This document shows positions 6,757-17,300 of a stretch of 64,000 nucleotides of DNA, piece after piece. The first letter of the stretch is position 1; the number at the start of each line of letters is the position of its first letter. The DNA comes from Clostridia bacterium. GTDB taxonomy: Bacteria > Bacillota > Clostridia > UMGS1810. The stretch covers positions 1 through 64,000 of the forward strand of contig JAFVUE010000009.1 of the NCBI GenBank assembly GCA_017502845.1. Direction: 5' to 3'. The notes below the pieces were generated by a model. It did not search any database. It saw only the letters and a list, made by a program, of their open reading frames with translations, and was not told the DNA's origin. Made by a program: the position numbers and the translations under genes.

Positions 6757-8631
6757 TTAATAATTACATACAGTAATAATTGATTTGAAATCATTTGTTT
6801 CAAAAATAGGGAAGTTCTGACCGTTTATATATATCCTCTCGGCTTCTAACTCTTCGATTTTATCGATATTACCCTTAAGATAATCACTTACACGGCATAT
6901 TGCAGATTTAACTCTTTCCGTTGCTATTGAAATATAAATATCGCAGCCTTCCCAACCAAGTGGCTTGCAGTATGAGTACCATATTTTTCGGGAAATCTCA
7001 TGGTACTCACCATATAATTTGTAAAGCTTTTTAAGTCGTTTTAAGATCTTGGATAATTCTTCTGTATTATTGTTTTTATATGCTTCTGTAAGTTCGATTC
7101 CAATGGTTGATTTGATATATAAAATATTTACCAGAATTTTAGTTTGGGTAATCATATCGTTGAATTTGCCCATATCACCAACGGAATTTAATTTTTTCAG
7201 GCATTTTCTGTAGTGTGATTTGAAGTTATAACCTGAAAGCGCTTTATCATAAAGGCCCAGTAATATATCATTGAAGAAATGCTGTGCAGACGGGTTCACA
7301 CAAAAAGAAGCGGGTGCTTTATATTTGTTGAGAGTTTTCTTATCAAAATCGTCAATACCGATAGCCATGAAATCATCAAAGCGATAACCTGTACAAACTT
7401 CAAACATATATGAAATCTGTTCATCGGAAACTTCGTAGTTGTAGAGGTTTTCGGCGTACATCTGAAGACCCGGCAGAATGGAATATTCGTTAATGAGAGA
7501 TGAGGTATTGTTCCATGTGGTTGCAAAAACTGTTTTAAGATTGTGATCTTTGCATACTTTCAACTGGCTTCTTGCCGTGTCAAAAGTTTTTTGGTAGCTT
7601 GGTACCAATCTGTCCCATGTCCAGATTCCACCGGCAAAAACACATTCCCTTTTAAGATCTTCCTTATGACTTTTAACAAAAAGATCTGTTACTTTTTTGT
7701 CTTCATAGCAATAATCCCAGTATACAAGTCTGATGTTTTCGGGCAATACCTCGCTGATGTTATCAGGGATAACAGAGGTGTAGTCGTAATCCCCTCCGTT
7801 TTTACCGGATTTATAGAACATATCACTCCACATCATCGGTTCCAGACCGTATTTTTCAGTAAGCTTATAAACTTTTTGAAGATGTTCTACCATTAAATCG
7901 TAGGGCTTTATGTAACCTCTGTTTTTAAGTGTATTTCCAAATGAAATGTCACCTGCCTCGTCGAGACCTATATGAATTTTCTTTGTAGTAAAGCATTCTG
8001 TTACGGATTTGAACATTTCTTCGATAAATTCGTATGTTTTGTCCTTGCCAACCATAAGGCAGTTGTTTGTGGCCCTGAAATCTTTTGCATAACTCCACTT
8101 GAGGGTTGTGTTCAGGTGCGCCAAAGTCTGGATACATGGCACCAACTCAATACCGAGTTTTATGGCATGACGGTCAATTTCTCTGATCTCTTCCTTTGTA
8201 TATCCGCCGCGCATAAATCCGAACATTGGATATTTGCTTATCTCGTAGGTGTCCTCAGTATAAAGCATAAGCATATTGAGCCCCATAAGAGCCATGTATT
8301 CTAACATATCTTTTACAAAATCAACTGTGAAAACGGCGTTTCTTGATGCATCGATCATTGCACCACAGCTTTCGAAATACCTTTTTGAATTGATTTCCTT
8401 TATATACCCTCTTTTCAATCCGTCGACGCAAATTGCCAGTCCCCTTAAAAATTCAGGAATAATGGAATACTCTATGGTATATTCTCCGCTTTTTGATGAA
8501 ATCTTAAGGGATTCACCTTTAACGGCATTTATAACAGTTCCTGAAATTCCTGCGTTGATATCAAGCTTGCCGGCAACGAGTTTAACTGCATCGAGAATAC
8601 AGCTGTCCGCGTTTATTCTTAATTGTATCAT
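6757..8631 (-). CDS. GH20-like beta-N-acetylhexosaminidase family protein
   Basis: 624 residues from the ATG at 8631, with AAGGAG about 12 nt upstream; a TTG seven codons earlier overlaps that site. Seen: an N-terminal alpha/beta domain, then a TIM barrel with the family 20 active-site motif HIGLDEA (Asp-Glu at about residues 224-225), an upstream strand ELVPCIQTLAHLN, a downstream MMWSDMF strand and VYWDYC. Known: GH20 uses substrate-assisted catalysis with the adjacent Asp-Glu and removes terminal N-acetylhexosamines. No signal peptide is seen, so it works on imported fragments. The C-terminal ~200 residues are helical. It is first in the leftward operon and divergent from an AraC regulator. 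N-acetylhexosamine release would agree with glycosaminoglycan-like substrates for the secreted heparinase-like enzymes nearby. Confidence 0.85.
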   Translation of the reverse strand: MIQLRINADSCILDAVKLVAGKLDINAGISGTVINAVKGESLKISSKSGEYTIEYSIIPEFLRGLAICVDGLKRGYIKEINSKRYFESCGAMIDASRNAVFTVDFVKDMLEYMALMGLNMLMLYTEDTYEISKYPMFGFMRGGYTKEEIREIDRHAIKLGIELVPCIQTLAHLNTTLKWSYAKDFRATNNCLMVGKDKTYEFIEEMFKSVTECFTTKKIHIGLDEAGDISFGNTLKNRGYIKPYDLMVEHLQKVYKLTEKYGLEPMMWSDMFYKSGKNGGDYDYTSVIPDNISEVLPENIRLVYWDYCYEDKKVTDLFVKSHKEDLKRECVFAGGIWTWDRLVPSYQKTFDTARSQLKVCKDHNLKTVFATTWNNTSSLINEYSILPGLQMYAENLYNYEVSDEQISYMFEVCTGYRFDDFMAIGIDDFDKKTLNKYKAPASFCVNPSAQHFFNDILLGLYDKALSGYNFKSHYRKCLKKLNSVGDMGKFNDMITQTKILVNILYIKSTIGIELTEAYKNNNTEELSKILKRLKKLYKLYGEYHEISRKIWYSYCKPLGWEGCDIYISIATERVKSAICRVSDYLKGNIDKIEELEAERIYINGQNFPIFETNDFKSIITVCNY

Positions 8632-8776
8632 TCTGACTGTGCTCTCCTTCAAAATAAATAATCTTGTGGTGGGTTAATTCACAACAATCCACATTAATAA
8701 TATCATAAGAAAATCAAACATTCTTCTGCTATTTTGACATCAATTTACGATATATTGGCATACTAATGACTATTCG

Positions 8777-8805
8777 TTGACAATGCAAAATCAAAGAACT
8801 AAAAT
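8777..8805 (+). promoter_or_regulatory. Promoter of the AraC-family regulator
   Basis: TTGACA at 8777-8782 and TAAAAT at 8800-8805 with exactly 17 nt between. The start codon at 8854 has GAGG upstream. No equally clear promoter was found on the minus strand for the GH20-like operon, so that one may depend on activation. Confidence 0.75.
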
Positions 8806-8853
8806 GAAAATGCGGTAGAGACATCAAAAATCGCGAAGTAGAGGTACAAATAA

Positions 8854-9708
8854 ATGTCAATGTATCCAAGCCAATACCCTGAGAAAATAAGTGATGAAAT
8901 TTTTATCAATTTTGTCTCAGAAAATTCAACTTCAATAGAAGAAAAACGGCATTTCCACGAATTGCACTATGAAATATGCTTTATTCTTTCAGGTGCATCA
9001 GAATATTACTTTGATTTTTCCAAATATATTCTCGAATCGCAGGATTGCATTTTCCTTGATAAAAAGGAAATACATTTTTCTTTACAGAAGGAAGAGAATG
9101 CTACAAAAAGGGTTATTGTGAATTTTAATGATGATTTTTTAAGACAATATTCCTTAAATTGGCATTTTCTTAAAGAAATTTTTGAAAAGCCAATGTTCCA
9201 TATCCCGTCAAAATCATGGGGAGAGATATCCCATTTATTAACTGAATTGGTATATGAGGCGGATTATCCATCAATGTTTTCATCTCATCTTATAAGGGGC
9301 AATCTGTATAAACTTCTTATCACAATGTACAGAATCAAAACAAAAACGCAGTTTGATAAGGTGCTCCCGACCAACCAGATTATAGAGGCGGCGACAAAGT
9401 ATATATGCCAGAATTTTTCAAATCGCCTCACACTTGATGAGGTGGCAAACTTCTGCCATGTCAATAAGTATTACCTTTCAAAACTTTTTAAGAAGGTTAT
9501 GAAAGTGAACTTTATAACATATCTCAATTCAATCAGAGTGCAGAATGCATCGCTTTTGCTTCTTGAAAGTAATGATTCGATTCTTGAGATTTCGCAGAAG
9601 TGCGGTTTCAATTCGCAAAACCACTTTTGTGATGTGTTCAGATCGGTAAAGGGTATTTCAGCAAGAGATTTTAGAAATACCAATGACTATAATAGCGATA
9701 AACGGTAG
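8854..9708 (+). CDS. AraC-family transcriptional regulator
   Basis: 284 residues. The N-terminal ~130 residues form a cupin-like sensor (RHFHELHYEICFILSGASEYYF, then DCIFLDKKEIHF), typical of sugar-binding AraC proteins. The C-terminal ~100 residues carry two helix-turn-helix units: LTLDEVANFCHVNKYYLSKLFKK and ILEISQKCGFNSQNHFCDVFR. Divergent placement between the leftward glycosidase operon and the long rightward operon makes it the probable activator of both. The inducer would be a sugar released from the target polymer, which is inference. Confidence 0.9.
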   Translation: MSMYPSQYPEKISDEIFINFVSENSTSIEEKRHFHELHYEICFILSGASEYYFDFSKYILESQDCIFLDKKEIHFSLQKEENATKRVIVNFNDDFLRQYSLNWHFLKEIFEKPMFHIPSKSWGEISHLLTELVYEADYPSMFSSHLIRGNLYKLLITMYRIKTKTQFDKVLPTNQIIEAATKYICQNFSNRLTLDEVANFCHVNKYYLSKLFKKVMKVNFITYLNSIRVQNASLLLLESNDSILEISQKCGFNSQNHFCDVFRSVKGISARDFRNTNDYNSDKR

Positions 9709-9764
9709 TTTTGGTATTTATTTTAATTAAATATATATGATAAATTTTTAAGGAGGAAGTTGTA

Positions 9765-11672
9765 ATGAAATTGAAAAAAATCATTTCATTAGTACTGGTT
9801 GCTATGTTGGTGATGAGTCTTTTCTCAACGCTTACAATAGCTTCCGCAAGTTCAATCGTCGATAAGTTTGAGGTTATCGAATACGGAATTTACGATGCAG
9901 AAGGTAACCCTGCAGAACTTACTGCCGGCACAACTGTTTATGTGAAAACAACATTAAAGAGAGTGTCCGATACTAACAACTCTAATGAATACACTGCATC
10001 TGTTATTAATGCTGTATATTCATCAGATGAGTTGGTTGTTGTTGGCAGTGATACTCAGGTATTCCCATTCTATGGAACAACAAAAACTTTCACATCTGAG
10101 ATTGTAATTCCCGCAGGTAAAACAGACCTTCAGCTTAAAACACTTCTTTGGGATGGCAATGGATATGAAACTCTCAAACCATTGGCAGTTCCCTCTGACG
10201 AAGCGGTTGTTTCTGGCCTTTTGATTAACGGCAAAGTAGTTGAAGATTTTGATGCCAACGGCGGTGCATATACTGTTGAATTTGGCGCAATTCCCGCCGA
10301 AGTAGATGTAAAAGCCGTTTCAAACGGTATTATATCAGTTAATACAACATATGAAAACGGTGTTGCAACAGTAGTTGCTGACGGCGTTACACACACAATC
10401 ACCTGCGTTGAGGAAGAGCTTACTCTTAATGCTACTGCAGTAATTAATGGCGTAGAAACCAATTTCCCCATACCATTCACATATGCTAAATGGACACAGG
10501 ATACAAATCCCGAAAGCGCTACATATGGTAAATGGTATTTTGGTCCCAAAGTAGAAAGCACATATAATGATGTATTTGCTTCAAATCCTCCTACCGCTCT
10601 TCGCCATCAGACTAAATATGGCAATAACGCTACATACTTTGTAGCCGTTAATGGCCCTGCAGAACTTTTAGGAGCAAAGGGCTTTACATGGAATAGTGAT
10701 ACAATGGGTGCAAAGGCATCTGATGTAACATATACCGAAGCATCCGCAACTGTAACAATCGACAGAAACGCTACTGTTTATTTCTCGGCAGATCCTGAAG
10801 TTGCTGAAGAAATGGGTGCAACAGCAATGGACGATATAAAGCTCTATGCAGGTTTTAACTATGGCTCACAGATTCCTGCATTGAATGTAGACGATCCGAC
10901 TACACTTGGTACTGTATATCACGAGGGAAGATTCTTCAAATTGAATCTCGCAGTTCCCGAGGGACAGAATACAGCAACATTTACTATCCCCCTCACATTT
11001 GATAAATGGATAGCACCTTGTTTATACATCAAGCCCAGATCTGATTCTGAACCCCAGCCCGAGCCGGAACTCGCGGCAACAGCTGTAATCAACGGCGTAA
11101 CAACCAACTTCCCCAACACATTCAAATATTTGAAATGGACACAGGACACCGATTCCAAAAGTGCTACATTTGGTAAATGGTTTATGGGTACAAGAGTCGG
11201 CAATGACTATGCTACATTGATTACTAACGGTGCGGTTGAGCAGCAGACAAAAATCGCTAACAACACATCATATTTGTTCCCCCACAGCGGTCCTGCTGAA
11301 ATCGAGGGTGCAAAACAGTTCAAATGGAACACTGCTACAATGGGTGCAAAGGATACCATCGCTACAGCACCTAAAACATCAGCTACTTTAACAATCAATA
11401 GAAATGCCACAGTATATTTCACTGCAGATCCTGCAGATGCTGCCCGTCTTGGTGCAACTCAGATGAGCGATATGATATTTTACATGGGTGTCATTGGTGC
11501 TAGCCAGGTTCCCGGCCATAACGTTGATGATCCTGCAGCAGTAGGTACTTTGTATCACAGCGGCAAACTTTTCAAACTTGAACTTGAAGTTCCCGCAGGT
11601 CAGACATCTGCAACATTTGTTATCCCGCTGAGCTTTGACGGCTGGATCGCACCCTGTTTGTATGTTAAATAA
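9765..11672 (+). CDS. Secreted protein with two copies (A-B) of a ~200-residue novel-looking module
   Basis: 635 residues, ATG at 9765 after AAGGAGG. A signal peptide (KLKKII, hydrophobic core, cleavage near ASA at residues 27-29) is clear. Residues ~30-145 form a beta-rich domain starting FEVIEYGIYDAEGNP. Residues ~150-215 look like a cadherin-like beta strand domain (SGLLINGKVVEDFDANGG). Then come two repeat modules, A at ~223-423 and B at ~438-635, each with KWTQDT, ATYGKW or a variant, HQTK/QQTK, WN--TMGAK, A/TVYF-ADP, VDDP and a closing FDxWIAPCLYIK. A Glu-Pro linker separates them. No catalytic motif is recognised; carbohydrate binding or S-layer assembly is plausible. The next gene codes a related protein with the modules in reverse order. 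First gene of the long operon. Confidence 0.85.
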   Translation: MKLKKIISLVLVAMLVMSLFSTLTIASASSIVDKFEVIEYGIYDAEGNPAELTAGTTVYVKTTLKRVSDTNNSNEYTASVINAVYSSDELVVVGSDTQVFPFYGTTKTFTSEIVIPAGKTDLQLKTLLWDGNGYETLKPLAVPSDEAVVSGLLINGKVVEDFDANGGAYTVEFGAIPAEVDVKAVSNGIISVNTTYENGVATVVADGVTHTITCVEEELTLNATAVINGVETNFPIPFTYAKWTQDTNPESATYGKWYFGPKVESTYNDVFASNPPTALRHQTKYGNNATYFVAVNGPAELLGAKGFTWNSDTMGAKASDVTYTEASATVTIDRNATVYFSADPEVAEEMGATAMDDIKLYAGFNYGSQIPALNVDDPTTLGTVYHEGRFFKLNLAVPEGQNTATFTIPLTFDKWIAPCLYIKPRSDSEPQPEPELAATAVINGVTTNFPNTFKYLKWTQDTDSKSATFGKWFMGTRVGNDYATLITNGAVEQQTKIANNTSYLFPHSGPAEIEGAKQFKWNTATMGAKDTIATAPKTSATLTINRNATVYFTADPADAARLGATQMSDMIFYMGVIGASQVPGHNVDDPAAVGTLYHSGKLFKLELEVPAGQTSATFVIPLSFDGWIAPCLYVK

Positions 11673-11698
11673 TAGCAATAGTTTTATGAGGTAATACT

Positions 11699-14332
11699 AT
11701 GAAAAAACGAATTTTTTCAATTATAACTATGGTTACAATGTTTTTTTCATTATATACCCTGTCAGAAGCAGAGGTGGCTTACGCCTCTGCTTTTGATGTC
11801 CAAAAGGTAGAATATTGTGACCAATACGGCAATCCTGTAGATGAATTAGTCGGCGGAACTACTATATTTGCAAAGGCAACTTTGAAGAAAAACACTTCTG
11901 ATGCAGCTGATGCCACCTTGATTTTTCTTGCTTATCAGGACGGCAAAATAGTCCGTCGTGCAATAAGCAGAGTAGTGTTTGCTGAAAATGAAACTGACTA
12001 TAAAACAGTTTCCGCATCATTTACATTGCCGACAGATGTTTCAGGTTGCAAACTTGTATCGTATATCTGGAAAGACCTTCTCGACCTTGTAACTCTTTCC
12101 GAACCTGCTGTATTTGAATCAGACAATGCAGGTATCTTATCTGTAGATGTCAGCGGTATCAAGGTAAATAGTTTTGACGAGAATTTATCCGCAACCATCG
12201 TTTTACCTGCAAGTGCTAATGCCGAACCCACAGTTAAATCACTTTGCGAAGATGTTAATACTTCCGTAGTTCCCGCATATGAAGATGGTAAGATTACACT
12301 TACTGCCACCTCTTCCGGTGGTGCACAGAAAGTATATACAATCAATTATACAAGGATAGAACCACAGTTAACTGACCTTTCATACAGTGCAAATGGCGCA
12401 ACAGCCGTTACTGTTGAACCAAAAGGCAAGGTTAAAGTGCTTGATTATTCTCAATTGGACACAAACAAAACATATCAGAACCTGTTTGGACTTACCGGTT
12501 ATAAAGACCTTGCAGAATATGTTACAGGTATGTGCAGCGAGCGTTTCCCATATCATCACTATGTAGCAATTCCTGAAAGATTTATAGGTCTTGACTATGT
12601 ACCCGGTCCTTATGCAAGTTATGGAAATCATAAAGATACGATTACATTTACAACAAATAAAAGTGTCAGAGTTTATTATTCCACAAGGGCAGACCATGTT
12701 GACGAAAATGCCGTTTCTATCGGAACTTATGATTTCTCTACTGCGTTGCCCGGCGACACAGCGTCTATAACTACAAAGGTTCAGCAGTTCATCACACCGT
12801 CATCCGAGGGTGGATTGATGACAACACTTTCCACGCCTATGTATGCGATGGATGTTATAGTCCCCGAGGGCGAAGAAAGTACAACGGCAACTGTAAAACT
12901 CAGCGGTCTTGCGGATTGGAAAGCACCTAAATTCTTCTATGAATTTATTGATGAAAATGCCGAACCGCTTCCCGGCACAACTCCCGATCCAACACCCGAT
13001 CCTGAACCGACACCTGATCCCGATCCTGAACCCGAGCCTGAACCCGAGCCTGAGCCGGAACCCACATTCAGTGCGTCGGCGACCATTAATGGTGCGACAA
13101 CTAATTTCCCCAATACATTTACTTATCTTAAATGGACACAGGATACTGACACCGAAAGTGCCACATACGGCAAATGGTTTATGGGTACAAGCGTAGGAAA
13201 CAGTTATGCAACTTTGATTTCTTCAGGTGCGGTTGAACATCAGTCAAAAATCGCGAATAACACTTCATATTTGTTCCCCCATAGCGGTCCCGAAGAGATT
13301 GTAGGTGCAATACAGTTTAAGTGGAACACCAACACAATGGGTGCAAAAGATACTGTCGATACACATCCCAAAACATCTGCTACAGTTACAATCAATGAGG
13401 ATGCAGTTGTGTATTTCTCTGCAGATCCTTCAGATGCAGAAGACCTCGGTGCAACACAGATAGAGGATATGAAGTTCTATATGGGTATCATTGGCGCAAG
13501 TCAGGTTCCTACCCATAATGTAGAAGATCCCACAGCGGTAGGTACTTTGTATCATAGCGAAAAACTTTATAAGCTGAATCTCACAGTTCCCGATGGAGAG
13601 GATTCTGCAACATTTACTATCCCTCTTACATTTGATGGCTGGATAGCACCATGTCTTTATATCAAACCGGCGTCCGAACTTCCGCCTCAGCCAGAGCCGG
13701 AACCCGAACCCGAACCGGAACTTGAAGCAACAGCCGTAATCAATGATGTAACAACTGATTTTTCAAGTCCATTTACTTATGCTAAATGGACACAGGACAC
13801 AGACTCCGAAAGCGCTACATACGAAAAATGGTATATGGGTAATAAAGTAGGAAGCACATATAATGAATTATTTGCATCAAATCCCCCTGCCGCAGTTCGT
13901 CATCAGACAAAATACGGTAATAACAATACATACTTTGTTCCACACAGCGGTCCCGAAGAACTTATCGGTGCAAAATGCTTCCTGTGGAATACGGATACAA
14001 TGGGTGCGCGAGAAACAGGTGTTACACACACCGAAACTTCCGCTACCGTAACAATCAATAAAAATGCAACCGTGTATTTCTCTGCGAACCCCGAGGACGC
14101 AGAAGAACTGGGAGCAACCGCAATTGCTGATATGAAACTTTATGCGGGATTTAATTATGGTTCACAAGTTCCCACATTAAATGTAGATGATCCAACTGTA
14201 CTCGGTACAGTATATCACGAGGGACGGTTCTTCAAATTAGATCTTGTAGTCCCCGAGGGACAGGATACTGCAACCTTTACCATCCCGCTTACATTTGATG
14301 GTTGGATAGCACCATATCTGTATATTAAATAA
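11699..14332 (+). CDS. Secreted protein with a divergent module plus B-A modules, Pro-Glu linkers
   Basis: 877 residues, starting 26 bp after the previous gene. A signal peptide ends near residue 30 (YASA). The N-terminal domain (VEYCDQYGNPVDEL) and cadherin-like strand domain (SVDVSGIKVNSFDENLSA) match those of the upstream gene. A divergent module covers ~222-416 (VRVYYSTRADHVDENAVSIG parallels the VYF-ADP--A--LGAT stretch of the standard modules). A Pro/Asp/Glu/Thr linker covers ~425-457. A type B module spans ~459-656, a second Pro-Glu linker follows, and a type A module spans ~677-877. No SLH domain or sorting signal is seen, so surface attachment, if any, would be indirect. Function unknown; a non-catalytic polysaccharide-binding scaffold is the simplest guess. 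Confidence 0.85.
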   Translation: MKKRIFSIITMVTMFFSLYTLSEAEVAYASAFDVQKVEYCDQYGNPVDELVGGTTIFAKATLKKNTSDAADATLIFLAYQDGKIVRRAISRVVFAENETDYKTVSASFTLPTDVSGCKLVSYIWKDLLDLVTLSEPAVFESDNAGILSVDVSGIKVNSFDENLSATIVLPASANAEPTVKSLCEDVNTSVVPAYEDGKITLTATSSGGAQKVYTINYTRIEPQLTDLSYSANGATAVTVEPKGKVKVLDYSQLDTNKTYQNLFGLTGYKDLAEYVTGMCSERFPYHHYVAIPERFIGLDYVPGPYASYGNHKDTITFTTNKSVRVYYSTRADHVDENAVSIGTYDFSTALPGDTASITTKVQQFITPSSEGGLMTTLSTPMYAMDVIVPEGEESTTATVKLSGLADWKAPKFFYEFIDENAEPLPGTTPDPTPDPEPTPDPDPEPEPEPEPEPEPTFSASATINGATTNFPNTFTYLKWTQDTDTESATYGKWFMGTSVGNSYATLISSGAVEHQSKIANNTSYLFPHSGPEEIVGAIQFKWNTNTMGAKDTVDTHPKTSATVTINEDAVVYFSADPSDAEDLGATQIEDMKFYMGIIGASQVPTHNVEDPTAVGTLYHSEKLYKLNLTVPDGEDSATFTIPLTFDGWIAPCLYIKPASELPPQPEPEPEPEPELEATAVINDVTTDFSSPFTYAKWTQDTDSESATYEKWYMGNKVGSTYNELFASNPPAAVRHQTKYGNNNTYFVPHSGPEELIGAKCFLWNTDTMGARETGVTHTETSATVTINKNATVYFSANPEDAEELGATAIADMKLYAGFNYGSQVPTLNVDDPTVLGTVYHEGRFFKLDLVVPEGQDTATFTIPLTFDGWIAPYLYIK

Positions 14333-14334
14333 TT

Positions 14335-17300
14335 ATGAAAAAACTGTTTATTGCATCAATATTATCAATTTTATTCTCATTTTTTCTCACCTTAACCGTC
14401 AGCGCAACTACAGTTATGATTGAGGCAGAAGATTTTGAAATCAAAAAATACTTCACCATTGAGTCATATGAAGATGCTTCAGGTGGAAAGGTGCTTGTTC
14501 CTCAATCCAACAATTACAATGCAACAGGTGAATCACAGTTCAACGGAGTACAGGCAGAATATAAATTCACGGTTGACTATACTGCCAACCGTGCAATTTA
14601 TATCAGAGTTGCGAATCCATCTTTCAACAATTCCGATTCTTGTTATGTTGTGCTTGACGGAGTTATGTACAGCGTACATTTCGGTTCGGGTGAGATGAGA
14701 TTCAGGTGGATAAGATGCAATGTTTCCAAACTCGCCGAGGGAGAGCATACTATACGTATCTACGGCAGGGAAAAGGGTGCTTTGCTTGATAAGATTATGA
14801 TTACAAGCAATCTTGCGTTTATCCCGCAGGGTAAGGATGATTATCCGTTAAAGGATACATACGATGCCGATGATCTGCCCACTCCGAAACCGGAGGAAAT
14901 TCCTCCAAGCGAACACCCACGCCTTTTAGTTAAAAAAGAAGATCTACCAAAAATCAGAGAAAATCTTAATCATCCGCAAAATGTGAAAGCATACGAGAGA
15001 GTTCTCAAACTTTCAGAGTCAACTGCATCAGCAAGTCAGACCACATATAACTCCAACCTCTTGGAAATTATGCAGGCAAAGGCATTTTTGTATATGGTAA
15101 ATGGCGATGAAGCAAAGGGCAGAGAAGCGGTTAATATGACGATGAACTATGCCCGAAAACTTATCATTGCAACTACCGCCGCCAATCACGATACAATGCG
15201 GCTTTGCGGTAATTTCGTGTTTGCTACATCCTGCGTGTATGACTGGTGCTATGACCTTTTTACTCCCGAGCAAAGAAAAGAGTACATATCACTCTGTGAA
15301 GATTTGATAACTCTGAACTTTGAGGGTGGTTATCCTGTTATAGAATCTGCCACCACAAAAGGCGGTGCATACCACCGTGATGAAAATCCGCTTTTCAAGG
15401 ATTTGCTGGCGTTTGGTATAGCTGTTTATGACGAAAATCCGTTTCCATATGAAAACGCACTTGGCGTACTATATGCCAATTATATTCCATGGCGCAATCT
15501 TACATACCCGTCAGGTTGGAATCCTCAGGGTGTTTCCACATACGGAACATTCCGCAGTTCGTGGGAAGTTTTTTGTGCATATATGCTTGATGTTATCGGA
15601 CAGAATCCATTTACCGATGACCAACAGTATGTACCTTACAAATCTGTGTATATGCGCAGACCCGACGGTACATACATAACCGATGCAGATGAAACCCGCA
15701 AGGTGTTTGACAACACCTTTGTAAAAAACAATCATGGCTTGTACTTTATAATAGGCAATATGTATAAAGACCCTGTTATGAAATGGTATTACTATCACGA
15801 CAAAGCAAGTACATCATATACAGATGTAGGCGTAACCGGAATCACAGCACCAATGTATCTTCTTATGAACGATGTAGATGTTGATATTGAGAATAGGGCA
15901 AACCTGCCTCTTACACGATATTTCGGCTCACCTGTTGGTGCTATGGTTGCCCGTACAAGCTGGGATGAGGGCGCAGATTCATCGGCGGCTATTGCTGTTA
16001 TGAAGCCCTTTGAGAACTATTTTTCAAGTCATCAGCATCGTGAAGTCGGCAATTTCCAACTTTACTATAAAGGTATGCTTGCATTGGATTCCGGCTCATA
16101 TCAGGCACCATCTTATACAAAAGAAGATGGCACAGTTGTTCCTGCTTCCGAGTGGGGAACTGCACACTATACAGGATATTTATCATCCCCGATTGCACAT
16201 AACTGCCTGATTGTATATGATTCCGACAACCCGTCCGAGATGGCCGACGGCGGTCAGCGTATGACAGCACTCGGTTCAACACTTGGTACAATCAGTGAGT
16301 TTGAATCCGGCTCACATAAAACGGGCGAAATCGTCGGATATGACTTCGGACCTGACAAAAATGTGCCTGAGTATAGCTATATAGAAGGGGATTTGAAATA
16401 CGGTTACAGGGATGATCGTGTAAAGGAATACACGCGTTCATATATGTTCCTTAACCTGTTTGACGACGAAATCCCTGCTGCACTTATTGTCTATGACCGT
16501 ATGGAGTCAGTGGATGAAAAATTCACAAAATCATGGCTTCTTCATTCCCAGGAAGAGCCGATTATAATTGACAATACAATTACAATAAACCGCACCGAAC
16601 TCCATAACAACGGCCGACTTATAAATACGGTGTTGCTCCCTACGAACGCCAATATCCAAAAGGTTGGCGGCGAGGGTATGGAGTATTGGAATGGTGTGCA
16701 AAATTTAGAAATATACCGCCAGCCAACAGGCGATGAAAGCGGTACCTGGCGTGTAGAGGTTTCACCTGCCACCAATAACGCTCTGGATTATTTCCTCAAT
16801 GTTATGCAGGTAAGCGATTACAACAATGCGCCGACTCCTTTGGATGTAACATATCAGGAGCAAGGACAGTTTATAGGCATTTTCATTTCGGACAGAGCCG
16901 TATTTATGAAAAAAGATCATGGCACTGTTTCTGATGATTTCACAATAACTTGTGATGGAGATGGAGAAACATCTTATATCATAACCAACCTTTCCGAAGG
17001 GAATTGGTCAGTTAAGGATATGGGCGGTAACTTAATAGAAACTATACCCGTTGCAGATGAACACGGTGTGTTGCGATTCAGAGCACATAGCGGTACATAT
17101 TCCCTGTCAAGGACAGAAGCAACGATATCTCCGAAGACATTTGATATCCATGCCGATATGATTATCAGCGAAGAAATACCCGTAGATGTTTTTGTAAATA
17201 ACAAGCATTATGACGGAGATGCAATATTAAAAGATGAAGTTGTTATGATTTCCTTGTCAGATATGGCACGTTTCACAGGAGAAACATACGAAATTGACGG

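Noticed and set aside
6757-8631. Antisense ORFs of 60-130 codons opposite the glycosidases
   Set aside because: They follow the codon structure of the real genes and have no ribosome binding sites or domain patterns.
12909-13196. 95-codon ORF in a second frame of the module protein
   Set aside because: A product of the Pro-Glu repeat codons read out of frame; no ribosome binding site.
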